A stretch of DNA of 64,000 nt from Oegoconia quadripuncta (taxonomy: Eukaryota > Arthropoda > Insecta > Lepidoptera > Autostichidae): contig OX438758.1 of NCBI GenBank assembly GCA_949316235.1, positions 496,001 through 560,000 on the forward strand. Reading direction: 5' to 3'. Positions 10,350 to 21,319 of this stretch are shown here, one piece after another; within the stretch, counting starts at the first letter, position 1, and every line of letters begins with the position of its first letter. The position numbers were made by a program, and so were the translations under genes. Under the pieces are notes generated by a model. It made no database searches. It saw only the letters and a program-made list of their open reading frames with translations, and was not told where the DNA came from.

Positions 10350-10820
10350 TATTGTACTATTCGGCGTCGGGACGAATCCATCGCCCTCTAGTGGCCATGT
10401 CTATGGCGGCCAATCCATTGCAATAGGTCGGAAGAAATGCTGATACAGGATGGGCAGTAGTATCCTGTAATAAGACTCCCGACCGACTGCGATCGCCAAC
10501 CCGCTTGCCAAGCGTGGCGATTATGGCAACAACCCCCCAATAATAAATTTGCCACGGCCTCCAGTCCCCGGCGGCCCCGCTATTCCTGGCTACCATGGTA
10601 GCGGCCATGGTAACGGCGGGGCAGGGTGCTAAAAATCTCCGGCAGAAGCCAAGTTACCACCGCCGACGATCACTGGCCCTGGCAACATACAGGTGGACCC
10701 ACGATTTGGTAAAGATCGCGGGAAGCCACTGGATGCGGGCAGCCCAAGACCGATCATTGTGGAGATCTTTGGGGGAGGCCTTTGTCCAGCAGTGGACGTC
10801 TTTCGGCTGATATGATGAAG
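10350..10820 (+). mobile_element. Internally deleted RTE-like LINE
   Basis: The last 160 bases encode, in one frame up to a TGA, TYRWTHDLVKIAGSHWMRAA and DRSLWRSLGEAFVQQWTS. This is the very common C-terminus of insect RTE-type endonuclease/reverse transcriptases, followed by the GCTGATATGATGA tail. The preceding 300 bases (ACTCCCGACCGACTGCGATC, CCGCTTGCCAAGCGTGGCG) look like the 5' region of such an element. If so, nearly all of the polymerase is deleted and 5' and 3' ends are joined. Confidence 0.65.
10380..10394 (+). promoter_or_regulatory. CTCF-like site
   Basis: ATCGCCCTCTAGTGG matches 14 of 15 positions of the CTCF core consensus RGYGCCMYCTRGTGG. It lies at the 5' side of the RTE-like element. 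Prediction by motif only. Confidence 0.4.
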
Positions 10821-10824
10821 TATA

Positions 10825-11840
10825 AAAGTTAGACAAACTATCCTCTTCAAAACGAAGAAATAACCAAAAAACCCGACAGCATATTTTGTACTTTGCAGGA
10901 GCCATGTTATATTGTTTACCATAAAATATATCCCAGTGACACTCTAGGGATCAAGACGAATTAAACGACACCTTGCACTACAAAATCGGTAGATCCGTTT
11001 AGGCTAACATAGATAAATAGATTGTTGTGTCTGTCGGGTAAAAAGTATATGCCGATGCTGAATTTTATCTTATTTTCACAATTTAAAAAGAACGTAAGTC
11101 ACACAAAGATATAACTGTGACTATTATCGTATTACAAAAGTCTGAATTTAGTTTGTAAGGATAATCGATCTACCTACACCGATCTATGATTGATATATAC
11201 ACGCGCACAAAGATGTTTCCACATTATCATTAGTGTATATAAAAACGCAAACAAATAATTTTTATTTTTTCTCATAAATTTAATCTAAGAAAATATATTT
11301 AAAGAGCTTCGTCACGAATCTACCACAGAGACCACAGCGCTACATGAAGTCGTTTAAAAATCGGTCATCCGGCCTGACCGCGTCAGAGCGCCCGACCGCC
11401 CTTTAAGTGGTTGATTTTATTGCAAATTAATTATCATGATGCGACTTCCCTGTTACACCTGGGCTCTCGTGCCGGTATTGCTCGAACACTAATTGCCGCT
11501 GAGTTTTAAATTTTAATTGTACCATTCAAACCCAATTCGTTTTTGTGTGTAATTCTGTTTTAATTGCTCAAAATGCCCCAGTCGCCGATGTTTGAACTGA
11601 TAAATTTTATTACAAACCAATGCGTGATAAAATAATTGAACAGATACTTCAATTATTTCGCCAATTAATTTTATCTTTGATGACATCGATAGCAATAATA
11701 AAAGACAATTTTTTTTTCCATATATATTTTCAGTGAGCACAAATTCTTTGGATTGATATCTAATTTGGTGAAGTAGCCTCAGTAGTTTCCAAGGTACCGA
11801 TGTCGATATACCAATACCCGACTATGGCGAAGACAGAAGG
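10825..11840. other. Intergenic, nothing recognised
   Basis: 11.33-11.41 kb is locally GC-richer (CGGTCATCCGGCCTGACCGC). No repeat match and no supported ORF. Confidence 0.35.
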
Positions 11841-11844
11841 TTTG

Positions 11845-11920
11845 ACGACCTCATTGGTGTAGAGGTTAGACACCCTGACTGTTATAATAATAGGTGGAGA
11901 TTCGAATGCTGGGAACGAAT
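11845..11920 (+). mobile_element. Decayed SINE-1-type head
   Basis: ACGACCTCATTGGTGTAGAG (box A), then GGAGATTCGAATGCTGGGAA (degenerate box B), with spacing like the SINE-1 head. The body is not recognisable. Confidence 0.45.
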
Positions 11921-12089
11921 TAAGGGATTATGAAGAATATGGACAAGTGTGTACCCGAGTTATATTTTATATATAGGTCTTACTTAACCCGACAAACGTT
12001 GCAGACTGTATGTATAGGATGTAACTATTACGAAAAAAATAAAAAATAAAACATTAAAGTTAAAAAATAAAATTTAAAAATGTAAATTT

Positions 12090-12290
12090 TGTGAGTTGGG
12101 CGTTAATGGTCGCGCGCTCTTTAGTACTTTGCCACAACACACAAACACGTGCCGCGGTATCTTTGAAGACGCCGAAAGGCGACCACTCGCCGCTCGCCGC
12201 TTGCCCCGGCGGCGCCGCGACTTGCTGTGATTGGTTGCGCCCTGGGCCCCGCTACCCGCCACCCCCTTTGGCGTCTTCCATATCAATGGA
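12090..12290. promoter_or_regulatory. GC-rich, CpG-dense island, promoter-like
   Basis: The sharpest GC peak in the window. It contains an E-box CACGTG (12146-12151), an inverted CCAAT box (ATTGG, 12230-12234) and dense CG (CGCCGCTCGCCGC, CCCCGGCGGCGCCGCGAC). The centre is bracketed by inverted arms GAAGACGCCGAAAGG (12165-12179) and CCCTTTGGCGTCTTC (12264-12278). No coding sequence is recognised on either side, so promoter, unannotated first exon and foldback element all remain open. Confidence 0.4.
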
Positions 12291-12576
12291 ACGTTGCCTG
12301 TTTTTTCTCATTGATAAAACAAGGTACAATTGAAATGAAGTAAGTCTGTTAATGTGTATTTTAATTTGCACTTACATTTTATTTTTTTTACTCGGAAACA
12401 ACATTATTAATGAATACATTATTTTATTGTCACGTACGTGCAATTGCCAAAGTTTGCCAGGTTAATTTTGTTAGCCCCTATATATTTAAGCACATGAAAG
12501 CAGAGAGACGTGGTCATTACCCCACCGACAAGAGCATAGCTCTTAAATTGAAGAAGACACACTTACAAAAAAAAGT

Positions 12577-12630
12577 GCAGATAAGGTCGAAGGTGGAAGC
12601 ATACTGACTCGGAAACCCCATCTTTATTTA
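12577..12630 (-). mobile_element. SINE-2 fragment
   Basis: AAGGTCGAAGGTGGAAGCAT, ACTGACTCGGAAACCCCATC: the tail portion only. Confidence 0.65.
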
Positions 12631-12764
12631 TCCTTATTTAAGCCTAGTTCTAGTTGCATACTGTGGAACAAACTGGCGCTGTGTATAGCTCCAACGATAT
12701 TTATTTATTAACGCGTGTATGTATGTTATCACCTACAGTCTAAACGCCTTCGCCAATTTGGACA

Positions 12765-13145
12765 TGTGTGGCGAACGGATTAATGACTCGGGTTTATCTT
12801 GAAGTATTAGGAGATCAATAGCTATTAAGAAGTTCTATGGCGAACGCATAATAACACTCTTGACTCGTGTTGATCTTGAAGTTCCAGTAGATCAGAGGTG
12901 CGATTCTGTAAATGCCAAATTAAATTCGATGATCGGTGTCAATCGGCCACAACTGTCAAAGATGTTCGATTGCCGATCATCGACAAGTTACAGAATTGCA
13001 CCACTGACCATAAGCTAGATTGTACGACTAACGATTCGTGTTGGCTTTGAAGTGCCAGGAGATCAAAAATTACTAAGATGGTGCAGAGCGGACGGATTAT
13101 AATACTCTTGACTCGTGTTCACCTTAAAGAACCAGGCTATGATGT
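12765..13145. repeat. Degenerate ~70-bp tandem repeat interrupted by a MITE
   Basis: Units carry GGCGAACGGATTA..GACTCGGGTTTATCTTGAAG..AGGAGATCA, then GGCGAACGCATAATA..GACTCGTGTTGATCTTGAAG..GTAGATCA, then CGATTCGTGTTGGCTTTGAA..AGGAGATCA, then GCGGACGGATTATAATA..GACTCGTGTTCACCTTAAAG. Four diverged units; a foldback element sits between units two and three. Confidence 0.6.
12896..13003. mobile_element. Foldback MITE (108 bp)
   Basis: Ends GGTGCGATTCTGTAA (12897-12911) and TTACAGAATTGCACC (12988-13002), inverted with one mismatch. A further internal perfect inverted pair is CGATGATCGG / CCGATCATCG. It splits the surrounding tandem repeat. Confidence 0.7.
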
Positions 13146-13159
13146 ATCCAAAATATTTA

Positions 13160-14080
13160 TTTCTTTATTTTACTAAATTGTCTTGACCAATCACGGGAGG
13201 CGATTTCGGTGTAGCCAGCATTTTCCAAGTCCAGGTGGAACATTTTTGCCATAATAATCAGAAACATTACTAAACACAATACCCTGAACCTTATTAATAT
13301 CGGGTGCTTTCACCAATATTTCTAAGGGATTTCCTCATTCGCAAATAATGTTGGTTAAGTTGGGTGCTTTATAAGGTGAACTGTACTAATCGTAGGGTTG
13401 AATGATGGATTTGGACACGATAAGTATTGGATTGATTGAACACGGGGCAGTTATGCTGGAGAGAATGAAAGGGAGCAGAGCGGGATATAAAAAACAAATA
13501 CATGGTGCACACTAAAAGTTTTGCACTTCTAGCTAATCGGAACTATTTGAAATTGGAATGTTATATTTTTTGAATCGACTTGCAATATGTAAAATGACCA
13601 GGATGTTCCCATTAGGTTGGAACCAGGACGTTTCTGTGTTTTTGTCGGCTCTTTCATTTGTTTTTCGGGTTTCGTACAGTGTTCACAGAACAACTTTTAC
13701 TGCCTGGCGTTACAAATTAAGATTTCTCAGATTTTTTTTCCCTATTCCTAATTATGTACATCTGTACAAAAGGAACCATTATATTGTAGATCGTAGATCT
13801 GTCTGCCTGCGTGTTAAGGAACTTTTTTCAGAGATTGCGGCCTCATATTGCCAAGATGCCTAACGTATTTTCACATTAAACGTCTCATTTATTGCCAAGG
13901 TCATCAGAGGGTACTTGTTTCCCGGTAGCCTACAATCTTGACATTGGCACGAAGGAAGTAGGCAGAATAATACGAACATTAGATCAATTATGTAACCAAA
14001 TTCTTAAGTTTATCGATTTAAAAAGGTCGTAGAATGGTCCTTCGAGCCGCCATGGCCAACCGCAACCAGTTGCGTCACAG
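13160..14080. other. Intergenic with an unassigned 101-codon ORF
   Basis: The ORF at 13558-13863 (+) has no domain I recognise, and its hydrophobic/aromatic-rich content fits random AT-rich sequence. I would not annotate it as a gene. Confidence 0.3.
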
Positions 14081-14084
14081 GAAT

Positions 14085-14215
14085 ATCTATTCTCTACTAT
14101 CTTTCCGCCCGCGACTTCGCCTGCGTGGATTTACTTTATAGTGGATATGTTTATTTGTGTATCTCGCGGGAACTATTTGAATAAAAAATATTCTATATTT
14201 TAATCCAGGGTATAT
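14085..14215 (+). repeat. Dispersed lepidopteran repeat (CCCGCGACTTCG type)
   Basis: CTTTCCGCCCGCGACTTCGC..GCGTGGAT, then TTTTAATCCAGGGTATATTCC. Similar pieces: 3463-3500, 38760-38790, 39952-40190, 59690-59830. Non-coding, class uncertain. Confidence 0.5.
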
Positions 14216-14219
14216 TCCA

Positions 14220-15055
14220 AATCAAATCAAATCAAAATATTTTATTTCATAGGATAAAATTATCACTTGAAAACGTCACTATTAATATTACATTTAAATT
14301 TACGGCTCATTTAGACGACCGATTGGTGTAGTGGATAGTGACCCTATCAGCGAAACCAACGGTTGCGGGTTCGAATCCCGCGAGGGGTCAATGTTTGTGT
14401 GATGAATATAAACATTTATTCCCGAGTCATGGATGTTTATATAATTATTTATGTATGTTTATCCGTTATCTAGTATTCATAGTACAAGCTTTGCTTAGTT
14501 TGGGACTAGATGTTTGGTGTAAGTGTCCGAAATATTTAAATATTTATTTATTTATTATTTATTTATTCACAAAGCTGACTCCCCAGAGAAGAACGAGCAA
14601 GAAACTCTAGGGTTGCTCTTTTAAACAGATTATGGGTTACAATTTGTGATTTCGTAATTGTATGAATAATAAGACAGCTATGTCCATGCTTGCTTATCAT
14701 TCAAATAGTCAGTGATTTTATAATAGCCTTTTGCTAATAATTTCTGTTTTATGATTGCTTTAAATTTATGTAAAGGCAAATTTTGAATGTCTACTGGAAC
14801 CTTATTATAAAAGCGTATACATTGCTCTTTGAAGGATTTACTAAATTTATGAAGTCTGAAGATAAACGGATAACTGGTCTTATTCCTTGTATTAACATTG
14901 TGCCTATCACTATTTTAAGCGAATAAGGTTATATTTTTTTTTGCATATATCTAATTCTCATAAATGTATTGAGAAGTCATTGTTAAGACATTAATTTCCT
15001 TAAACTTATCTCTAAGTGACACTCTAGGTCCTAATTTATAAATTTCATCGAAATC
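14220..15055 (-). mobile_element. LINE-A2 3' portion, split by SINE-1
   Basis: Reads on the minus strand from decayed C-terminal coding (matching 58.4 and 62.6 kb) into the 3' UTR ending (GATTT)n. The two halves, 14220-14313 and 14575-15055, join without loss when the SINE-1 at 14314-14574 is removed, by comparison with the intact junction at 49735-49755. Confidence 0.82.
14314..14574 (+). mobile_element. SINE-1, full length, nested in LINE-A2
   Basis: Head GACGACCGATTGGTGTAGTG, box B GGTTCGAATCC, body through TTTGGGACTAGATGTTTGGT and a (TTTA)n tail. Among the best-preserved copies, therefore probably recent relative to the host LINE. Confidence 0.88.
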
Positions 15056-15059
15056 TCAT

Positions 15060-15445
15060 CAAAGCGATAACTTTCGTATAGATTGGCAACTAGTTTCTCT
15101 GCGGTTCACTGCGTGATCGAATCAGGAATTAAGAAATTAAATGAAATGTTTATTCGTGCATAGAACCAGGTAAAAAAAGATATACATAATTTTGGGATGA
15201 TCTCTGGATCTGGCCTCTTCAGGCTTATACACTACACACTATAACTATAATAAAAATAGATCCATGACAAAGGGCATTTAGATGCGCTGCCAATAATTTT
15301 TTTTTTTAATTTTTTTGGCTTGTATACTAGACCATTAAGCCATGTCTTTATTTCAATACACTATTGGTGCTCAAATGTTGCTTATTAAAAATAAAGGTTT
15401 TGAGTATGAGTAATTTTAACAGTAACAATAATAATTTCCAATTGA
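15060..15445. other. Intergenic
   Basis: 15300-15370 has GGCTTGTATACTAGACC..AAGCCATGTCTTTATTT, resembling the 3' end of repeat R7. Otherwise nothing. Confidence 0.35.
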
Positions 15446-15446
15446 C

Positions 15447-15772
15447 TTTTTTTTAAGCACAACGGGTTTGTACTTGACCTCAATCACACCTGATGTTAAG
15501 TGAAGATGAGGTCGAAGGTGGAAGCGTACTGACCAGGAAACCCCAACAGATTTAGGGAACTGGCTATCTTATCTCTGACAACCGGAACACAACAATGCTA
15601 TTAACATTGCTGCTTGGCAGCAGATTTAGATAAGATGGTGGTAGCTAGCCAGGCGGACATTTAAAATGCCCTACCACCAACCAAACCGAGTACTTAAACA
15701 TATACCCCGTTGGGGATCGAACCCGCGACCTCCGAATCGTAAACCCAATTTACATTGAGCCACGGAGGCGGT
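15447..15772 (-). mobile_element. SINE-2, full length
   Basis: Minus strand: head CCGCCTCCGTGGCTCAATGT with box A and box B (GGTTCGATCCC), body TGTCCGCCTGGCTAGCTACC, GCTGCCAAGCAGCAATGTTA and GTTGTGTTCCGGTTGTCAGA, tail CATCAGGTGTGATTGAGGTC. About 326 bp. Confidence 0.9.
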
Positions 15773-15932
15773 TATAAATGTTTTATTTATTTATTTATTG
15801 CATATCACATGGTTTGTTAGGTGTTAAACATAAAAGTGTACAAGCGTGTGACACCCTGTAAGGGCACCCCAAAAGTATATTTTACTTTAATGCAATAAAA
15901 GTTTCACAACCAGTATTTTTTATGCTGTGGTT

Positions 15933-16835
15933 TTGTTAAATACGAAACACGTAGGGCACACAATACTACTCCCACTTGTTAAATACGAAACACGTAGGGC
16001 ACACAATACTACTCCCACTTGTTAAATACGAAACACGTAGGGCACACAATACTACTCCCACTTGTTAAATACGAAACACGTAGGGCACACAATACTACTC
16101 CCACTTGTTAAATACGAAACACGTAGGGCACACAATACTACTCCCACTTGTTAAATACGAAACACGTAGGGCACACAATACTACTCCCACTTGTTAAATA
16201 TGAAACACGTAGGGCACACAATACTACTCCCACTTGTTAAATATGAAACACGTAGGGCACACAATACTACTCCCACTTGTTAAATACGAAACACGTAGGG
16301 CACACAATACTACTCCCACTTGTTAAATATGAAACACGTAGGGCACACAATACTACTCCCACTTGTTAAATACGAAACACGTAGGGCACACAATACTACT
16401 CCCACTTGTTAAATATGAAACACGTAGGGCACACAATACTACTCCCACTTGTTAAATACGAAACACGTAGGGCACACAATACTACTCCCACTTGTTAAAT
16501 ATGAAACACGTAGGGCACACAATACTACTCCCACTTGTTAAATACGAAACACGTAGGGCACACAATACTACTCCCACTTGTTAAATATGAAACACGTAGG
16601 GCACACAATACTACTCCCACTTGTTAAATACGAAACACGTAGGGCACACAATACTACTCCCACTTGTTAAATACGAAACACGTAGGGCACACAATACTAC
16701 TCCCACTTGTTAAATACGAAACACGTAGGGCACACAATACTACTCCCACTTGTTAAATATGAAACACGTAGGGCACACAATACTACTCCCACTTGTTAAA
16801 TATGAAACACGTAGGGCACACAATACTACTCCCAC
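15933..16835. repeat. 43-bp minisatellite, exactly 21 copies
   Basis: The unit begins TTGTTAAATACGAAACACG and ends GGCACACAATACTACTCCCAC. Units start every 43 bases from 15933; 21 x 43 = 903 bases, with no indel. The only variable site is C/T in AAATACGAA versus AAATATGAA. The order by copy is C x6, T, T, C, T, C, T, C, T, C, T, C, C, C, T, T. The array ends at CTTGACTG, where the next unit fails. No protein or RNA role can be inferred. Confidence 0.97.
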
Positions 16836-16839
16836 TTGA

Positions 16840-17690
16840 CTGTCTTTTTTTAAATTCCGTAACCCCTCCAAAAGTTTCCAACACCATTTCCTGCTTTATT
16901 TTCATTACGGAAACCTCAATAAAAATCTCTAATTACTGAGCATTTAGCGCTGTAAAATAATATTTCTTTTCAGCTGTAATTACAGTTTCCAGATGCAGCG
17001 GAGAGAGCTTTAGCTTGAGCTAGTTTCCAGCTTAAAATTAAAACTTTCAGATTGGAGCTTATAGTTCTACTGAAGCGTATAAAACGTTAATTACGGAATA
17101 TAAGGAATCAACATTGGATTTAAAAAACTGAGACCGCAGGTTCGACTCCCTGCGGTGTATATTGTTTTTTGTAAATTATTTTTGTTTTAAATTAAAATAA
17201 AAAAAAATAATTATTATTGTAAATTATTTTGCGCAATAAAGAGTATTTATATTGTATTGTGTATACTAGGTGTGGTTGGTTTGAATATTTTATCTATCAA
17301 ATCCAGAATGGACGATAACTTACATTCGACCTCACATTATACTATATCTGAAAGCGATCTCAAGGTCGAGATTTCGATCTCAATACACAAATTCTTTTAA
17401 TACTATTTGAATACCTTAAGTGTGATAATTTTATTGCACGTATTGATAGCACCATCTCAAGGTTGATATCGTTTTTGAGTAATCGTTGAGATCATGCTTT
17501 TCATAGAAAATATTGAGTCAATTCCAGTTCGATGAGAATCAAGTTCGCGTTTTTTTTTAGTGGGTGTAGATTCTTGTCTTCAAATAAACAAAGATACAAC
17601 TATAATAAATTATAGGATTGGAAACTTAGAGAACTAAATTTTTAAAGACTTATTCTATCTAGATAAATAAACCATTCATCATATTAGCTA
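16840..17690. other. Intergenic with a lone tRNA-like T-arm at 17130-17157
   Basis: ACCGCAGGTTCGACTCCCTG and the following CGGT form a T-stem-loop with perfect box B, but there is no D-arm or box A upstream at the right spacing. 17330-17530 carries GATCTCAAGG inverted pairs like the MITE that follows. Confidence 0.4.
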
Positions 17691-17691
17691 A

Positions 17692-17825
17692 GGCCCGAAT
17701 TAATAAAACGTTCTCAAGATTGAGATGACCTTAAGTTGACGCTTGAGAATCTGTTGCAAATCAAAAAAAATAGTATTAACACTGAGACAAGATCTCAATC
17801 TTAAGATCGATTTATTAATACGACT
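17692..17825. mobile_element. Foldback MITE, imperfect
   Basis: GGCCCGAATTAATAAAACG..CAAGATTGAGAT at the left pairs with GATCTCAATCTTAAG..ATTTATTAATACGAC at the right. No ORF. Confidence 0.55.
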
Positions 17826-17924
17826 TTAAGTCTGCCAGTCAACTATTCTTATGTTTGGTATAAGAAAGTCCTCTCAATACAATAACTTGGGGTTCCTTCC
17901 ACTGTCAATCTTTTAATTTTTTAT

Positions 17925-18028
17925 ATTTTTCATGCACAACAGGTGGGTACTTGACCTCAATCACACCTGATGTTAAGTGAAGATGAGGTCGAAGGTGGAA
18001 GCGTACTGACCCGGAAACCCCAACACAT
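17925..18028 (-). mobile_element. SINE-2 3' end, truncated
   Basis: ATGCACAACAGGTGGGTACT, CTCAATCACACCTGATGTTA, GGTCGAAGGTGGAAGCGTAC; breaks off after CGGAAACCCCAACACATCTT. Confidence 0.8.
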
Positions 18029-18174
18029 CTTATCAGAACTTTACTTAAAGTCTTATGAAATATATAAAAAGAAATAACAATAATCTACTTCAACATTATA
18101 TATGATCATATATTTATTCATTTTCTTGTAAGATTTTTAAGTTGGCAATACAATACATAGGGATTTAAAAATGG

Positions 18175-18290
18175 AAACTGCTATCCAAAGCTCTTAAGTC
18201 TCTGTAAGCGTGAATTAGTCTAAAAATATTTTTTGTGTCAGACTACCAAGGGCCCAATGTATCCACTGCAAGCGACCCAAACTCGTGGTT
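18175..18290 (-). mobile_element. LINE-E C-terminal remnant
   Basis: The minus strand reads HEF-SLAVDTLGPW, matching the ETFGPW / ETLGPWGP module at 27.0, 42.75 and 53.2 kb. Frame broken, then truncated. Confidence 0.5.
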
Positions 18291-18294
18291 TACT

Positions 18295-19305
18295 GAGAAT
18301 GACGCCTGTTATTATGCGTGTATTTTCCACTTTAACTTTATATAAACAGTTAAGAGTCAAACTTATCGCAATATAAATTTTAAATGCCAAGTAATACTCG
18401 ACGAATGGAAAAATACTTTTCCAAATAGTTAAAACATGCCTCCCTAATGAATCCAAACGATAAATTTATTTGTTCGTCGTCCATTACCTTGTCAATATGG
18501 AAGCTATATTAAAATCATCGAATGAACTCGTAAATGGGTGTTGTAGCAAGTGTAACTATCGTTCGCCGGTTGATACAGTGGTGTAAGGTGCGATTCTCTC
18601 ATTACGAATGGCATCCGTGAGTTCCCGCGTTTTTGTTTGGTCGAGAGACGTCACTTTAAAAATTGTTTTTTTATGCACATTTGAAACGAAGCAAAGGAAA
18701 TTAACAGTCGGTCGAGGAATGGTTTTGTATAAACGAGACTGGGTTAAAAACTGTCTGAGGTAAAGATAATTTTCGTTCAACTAAGCTATAATTTCCTCAC
18801 ACTTCTCAATATGGCGATCAGAAAGGGGCGCTTTAAAATTATTTGTAAATCTCTTGTTTTCTTTTTAATTTCTAGCGTCGACCAACGAAGCATTTTAGTT
18901 AAGAACAATCCTTGATGATCGTCGTGACCGCGACAAGCCTGTTCTAAATTTGAATTGAAATATAGAACGTTGAAATAAATGCCGCGCGAAACTATGCCGA
19001 ATGAGTGAAAATGTTACTTAAAAAATGCTTCTTCTTTATAGTTAAATGAAATTATGGACCTAGTATCACGTGTATCATCATATTCCAATGTAATATAAGG
19101 TATGCTATATAATTATTTCAAACCGTTCGAATATCAATAATGGGGTTTTTTGTGAGTCAGTAGTTTGGGTATAGCGCTTCGGAATTTTTTAAAGCATTTG
19201 GGTAGACTACGTCAAAATCAGTAGATATGATTTGTTGAAACTTCTGTGAAGCCTCTTTATATTATGAAGGATTATTGTGTCCTTTGTACTTTGTATTCAG
19301 GAATA
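18295..19305. other. Intergenic, nothing recognised
   Basis: The minus ORF at 18556-18780 (74 codons) has no recognisable domain. No repeat matched inside the window. Confidence 0.35.
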
Positions 19306-19310
19306 TTAAG

Positions 19311-19634
19311 CTTTTTTTAAAGCACTACGGGTTAGCACTTGACTTTAATCACACCTGATGATATGTGCAGATGAGGTCGAAGGTGGAAGCGTACTGACCC
19401 GGAAACCCCAACATGTTTGGGGGAGTGGCTATCTTATCTCTGACAACTGGAACACAACAATGCTATTAACATTGCTGGAGATTTAGACAAGATGGTGGTA
19501 GCCATACAAGCGGACATTTAAAATGCCCTACCACCTACCAAACCGAGTACTTAAACATGTACCCCGCGGGGATTGAACCCGCGATTTCCGAATCGTAAAC
19601 CCAATGTTATTTACATTAAGCCACGGAGGCGGAA
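19311..19634 (-). mobile_element. SINE-2, near full length
   Basis: As at 15447-15772, with small deletions in the GCCGCCAAGCAG segment; head ends at CACGGAGGCGG. Confidence 0.88.
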
Positions 19635-20835
19635 TACAAACTATCCGTCATGTATAAAGGTGGGCTTATCGCTTAAGAGATCTCTTCCATCAAACCTGAG
19701 TATTGAAGTAGCAAACGGATTAAATTTGGCGTTTAACAGCAAATTGTGTGCATAATAAAACTATACTACAACGAATTACAAAAACAAATAAAAAATACTT
19801 TATTAACCTTTTCTTTTTCCATATATCTTGATGGAGTGTGTCCGGAATGAAGCATGTAGAAGACAAATTAATATTACATATGGCCATCCAGTTGAAGCTG
19901 TTGGGGGCTGTAATATAGTATTGGCATTCCCTACATCCGAAATGGCCAGGGCAATATATAAATTAGTCAGAGTCGTTATAAATAACAGGGTGTAAAATAT
20001 TCACTGAGTCAGTACATAGCGACATAGTCATTGATTTTTTTTTTTTTGGTTCTCTTCTTTCCATTAATTGGAAAAGGCAAGGGTCATAGACCATACAGCC
20101 AAGTCTTTTTCCTTTTTTCTGTCATATAATATATTTTTAAAAGGCCGAAGCCAAGTCTGTTATAATAATTAGTTAATTTTTGGGCCAAAGCCATGTCAGT
20201 AGTTTTTTCCTTTTCAGAGAGGCCAAAGCCAAGTCTTTATTTATTTGATATGTCCATTTTTTTTCATTGATTTTCTCTTCCGTGTTTTCATAGTCATTGA
20301 AATGACTAAGCTCTTTAAATAAGATTAAAAAAAAAAAAAAAAAGGGCTGTCCTTAATTTTAAATCCGCAATACCACGTTACGAGATGACATATTGCTTTG
20401 ATTGTGAAAGTATTTGCTGTACTGTTTAATATACGTATACGTCAAGTTAATATCACATTAAAGTGTAGGGACAAAGAATGTTGACCGATCGATAGAGTTC
20501 CTATCTTCGTATAGGTATTTAATATTCGCTTATTGAATAGTCCGGAAATGGACGATCGCTGTAAACAAATTTTGAATAACGAAACAGCTTCAACAAAATG
20601 ACGCAGGTTTGAACCTCTTAATAACATAACGTGAACGGGAAATAAGGTGATTGTTTATTGAATAATTGCAACGCTAATATTATCCGACTTTCCGACTTGT
20701 TGTCAATATGTTTTATGTGCAATAAAGAATAATAATAATAATAAAAAAAAACCCTTATACCAATATACCATTTACTTGGTTAATGCCCGTAAATGATATG
20801 GTAATATCAGCTCATGCTGAGAAAAAGAAAAAGAT
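19635..20835. other. Intergenic, LINE 3' UTR-like debris
   Basis: 20040-20240 contains GGCAAGGGTCATAGACCATA..CAGCCAAGTC and repeated GGCC(A/G)AAGCCAAGTCT, like the R7 3' UTR. A poly-A run at 20327-20342 and (AAT)n tails at 20717-20744 mark retroelement ends. Confidence 0.4.
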
Positions 20836-20837
20836 AA

Positions 20838-21160
20838 TAATAATAATAATAAACGCACAATCACAGATAAACTTAGAAAATATCAGGACCTTGCAATAGA
20901 AATCCGAACCCAATGGAAAGCTCAAATAATACACATAGTCCCGATTGTCTTGTCATCTACAGGAATACTCCCCAAAACTTTAAAAAATTTTTAGGCTATT
21001 TTTTAAAGTTTTTTGAACTTTGAATATTCCAACATATATAACGCACATTTTACAAAAAGCCACGATACTCAACACTTGTAGAATTACCAGAAAGTTTCTG
21101 ACTTCATCTATTATCACTTCATCAGCTGAACCCGCCACACTTGGTTGATACCCGTCTGGT
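20838..21160 (+). mobile_element. LINE C-terminus (R2/R4-like)
   Basis: Coding remnant TITDKLRKYQDLAIEIRTQW, then HIVPIVLSSTGILPKTLKN, then after a frame slip ILNTCRITRKFLTSS-like sequence. This order is typical of the extreme C-terminus of one class of insect LINE reverse transcriptases. Clade uncertain. Confidence 0.6.
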
Positions 21161-21184
21161 GCGGAAATTACAAATAATATTCCT

Positions 21185-21275
21185 TTAGACGCAGTTTAAA
21201 CACTGCAAGCGATTCTGCGTGACGAATATTTAGTGGTAGTGCATTCCACAACTGCGCAGCTTTAATGCCAAAGGA
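21185..21275 (-). mobile_element. LINE C-terminal fragment (AAQLWNALP type)
   Basis: The minus strand encodes SFGIKAAQLWNALPLNIR and HAESLAVFKLR, a standard C-terminal motif of jockey/CR1-type polymerases. Under 100 bp; flanks are unrelated LINEs on the opposite strand. Confidence 0.55.
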
Positions 21276-21319
21276 TCCCGAGTAATAATCCCGAGTAATT
21301 TAATTCGTGTAATTCTTGG

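Noticed and set aside
13558..13863. 101-codon ORF
   Set aside because: No domain, no conserved-looking motif, unremarkable start context.
15933..16835. CRISPR-like array
   Set aside because: There are no spacers: units are contiguous 43-bp head-to-tail copies with no variable sequence between them.
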